NCBI RefSeq assembly: GCF_021202945.1
Contig: NZ_JAJOYR010000001.1
Location: 682,001-746,000 of the forward strand
From: Stenotrophomonas sp. SY1
GTDB taxonomy: Bacteria; Pseudomonadota; Gammaproteobacteria; Xanthomonadales; Xanthomonadaceae
Direction: 5' to 3'
DNA length: 64,000 bases
The notes under the pieces were generated by a model. That model ran no database searches and was not told the origin of the DNA. It saw nothing but the letters and a program-made list of their open reading frames with translations. Of this stretch, positions 63,562-64,000 are shown piece after piece; positions within the stretch are counted from its first letter, which is position 1, and the number at the start of each line of letters is the position of its first letter. Both the position numbers and the translations under genes were made by a program.

Positions 63562-64000
63562 TCAGCGGCGCGTGGCGAACACTCCATCCAACACCAGTTC
63601 GGTGTTGAAGCCGGCTTTCTGCAGGCGGGCGGCGACTTCGCGCGGGACGTCCCTGCCGCTGGTGAGCTTGTTCGGCGCGCCGGTGTAGTGGAACAGGCGG
63701 CCGCCCTTGCGCAATACACGCGCCAGCTGGTCATAGAAGACCTGCGAGTACAGTTCGCCGGCAATGCCGAAGCGTGGCGGATCGTGCAGCACGGCATCCA
63801 TCGAGGCATCGGCGATGTGTTCGATCTCCCTGGAGACATCGCCGTGATTCAGTTGCAGACGGCCTTGTGCATGCTCCGCTTCCGGGTCGGGCGACCACGG
63901 ATTGAGCGTGCGCAGCCACAGCACTTCCGGGCTCTTCTCGAACGAACGGATGCCGGCCACGCCATCGTCCAGGCAGCACGCGGCGAAGTAGCCCATGCCA
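63562..64000 (-). CDS. Class I SAM-dependent methyltransferase (COG2521-like), 5' end beyond the window
   Basis: The C-terminal ~145 residues of a methyltransferase that runs off the right edge; the ATG at 63996 is not the true start, since the Rossmann fold begins before it. Visible motifs: G-Y-F-A-A-C-C-L (end of motif I), F-E-K-S-P-E-V-L-W-L (motif II acidic residue), D-A-V-L-H-D-P-P-R-F (motif IV) and G-G-R-L-F-H-Y-T-G (post-motif). The H-D-P-P-R-F and G-E-L-Y-S segments match a family best known from archaea (COG2521), from memory. Substrate unknown. Confidence 0.85.
   Translation of the reverse strand, partial: GMGYFAACCLDDGVAGIRSFEKSPEVLWLRTLNPWSPDPEAEHAQGRLQLNHGDVSREIEHIADASMDAVLHDPPRFGIAGELYSQVFYDQLARVLRKGGRLFHYTGAPNKLTSGRDVPREVAARLQKAGFNTELVLDGVFATRR

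Overview
The window looks like a chromosomal stretch of a Gram-negative gammaproteobacterium of the Xanthomonadaceae, most likely Stenotrophomonas. Reasons: high-GC genes in the right half, a large TonB-dependent receptor of Xanthomonad style, a REP-like GTAG palindrome (63464-63485), a membrane-bound PQQ glucose dehydrogenase, and many outer-membrane autotransporters. The left third reads visibly more AT-rich and carries decayed IS3-family elements and gene remnants, as expected for an accessory region. The genus assignment is inference. No rRNA, tRNA or CRISPR array was seen.

Layout. 1-8 kb: the C-terminal barrel remnant of an autotransporter, a divergent BvgS/BvgA-like two-component pair, a GGDEF-EAL protein and a small zinc-ribbon protein. 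8-16 kb: a minus-strand set of TPR-like exported protein, 2007-aa trimeric autotransporter adhesin and TpgA-like OmpA-family partner. 16-22 kb: a TonB-dependent receptor between two inactivated IS3-family elements. 22.8-29.3 kb: a 2170-aa classical autotransporter. 29.5-36.8 kb: AraC remnant, TetR/MFS efflux pair with paired operators, an NTF2/DJ-1 chimera, a membrane-anchored AraC regulator, an HTH/Clp-N pair with paired operators, and an exported agmatine deiminase-family protein. 36.9-38.8 kb: an OmpR-type two-component pair. 39.3-44.1 kb: a second autotransporter. 44.2-49.3 kb: amidohydrolase lipoprotein, small membrane protein, ECF sigma factor with an overlapping membrane partner, LysR regulator and exported cyclase-family protein. 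50.1-54.6 kb: a third autotransporter with a long proline-rich linker, lying between a decayed and an intact copy of a reductase gene end. 55-64 kb: glutaredoxin/flavin-iron-sulfur reductase operon behind a MerR-type promoter, DUF1254 lipoprotein, Tat-exported serine hydrolase, glucose dehydrogenase, a 4Fe-4S/double-CDGSH protein and a methyltransferase cut by the window edge.

How it fits together. The dominant theme is surface adhesion: one trimeric and three classical autotransporters plus one remnant within 55 kb, two of them sharing passenger modules, next to signalling genes (BvgAS-like phosphorelay, GGDEF-EAL) that in other bacteria control adhesins. A regulatory link here is inference. 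The best candidates for new biology are the MerR-type promoter on the glutaredoxin/reductase operon, the terminator just before the TonB receptor start codon, the duplicated reductase end around the third autotransporter, the TPR-adhesin-TpgA gene set, and the NTF2 protein carrying only the tail of a DJ-1 domain.
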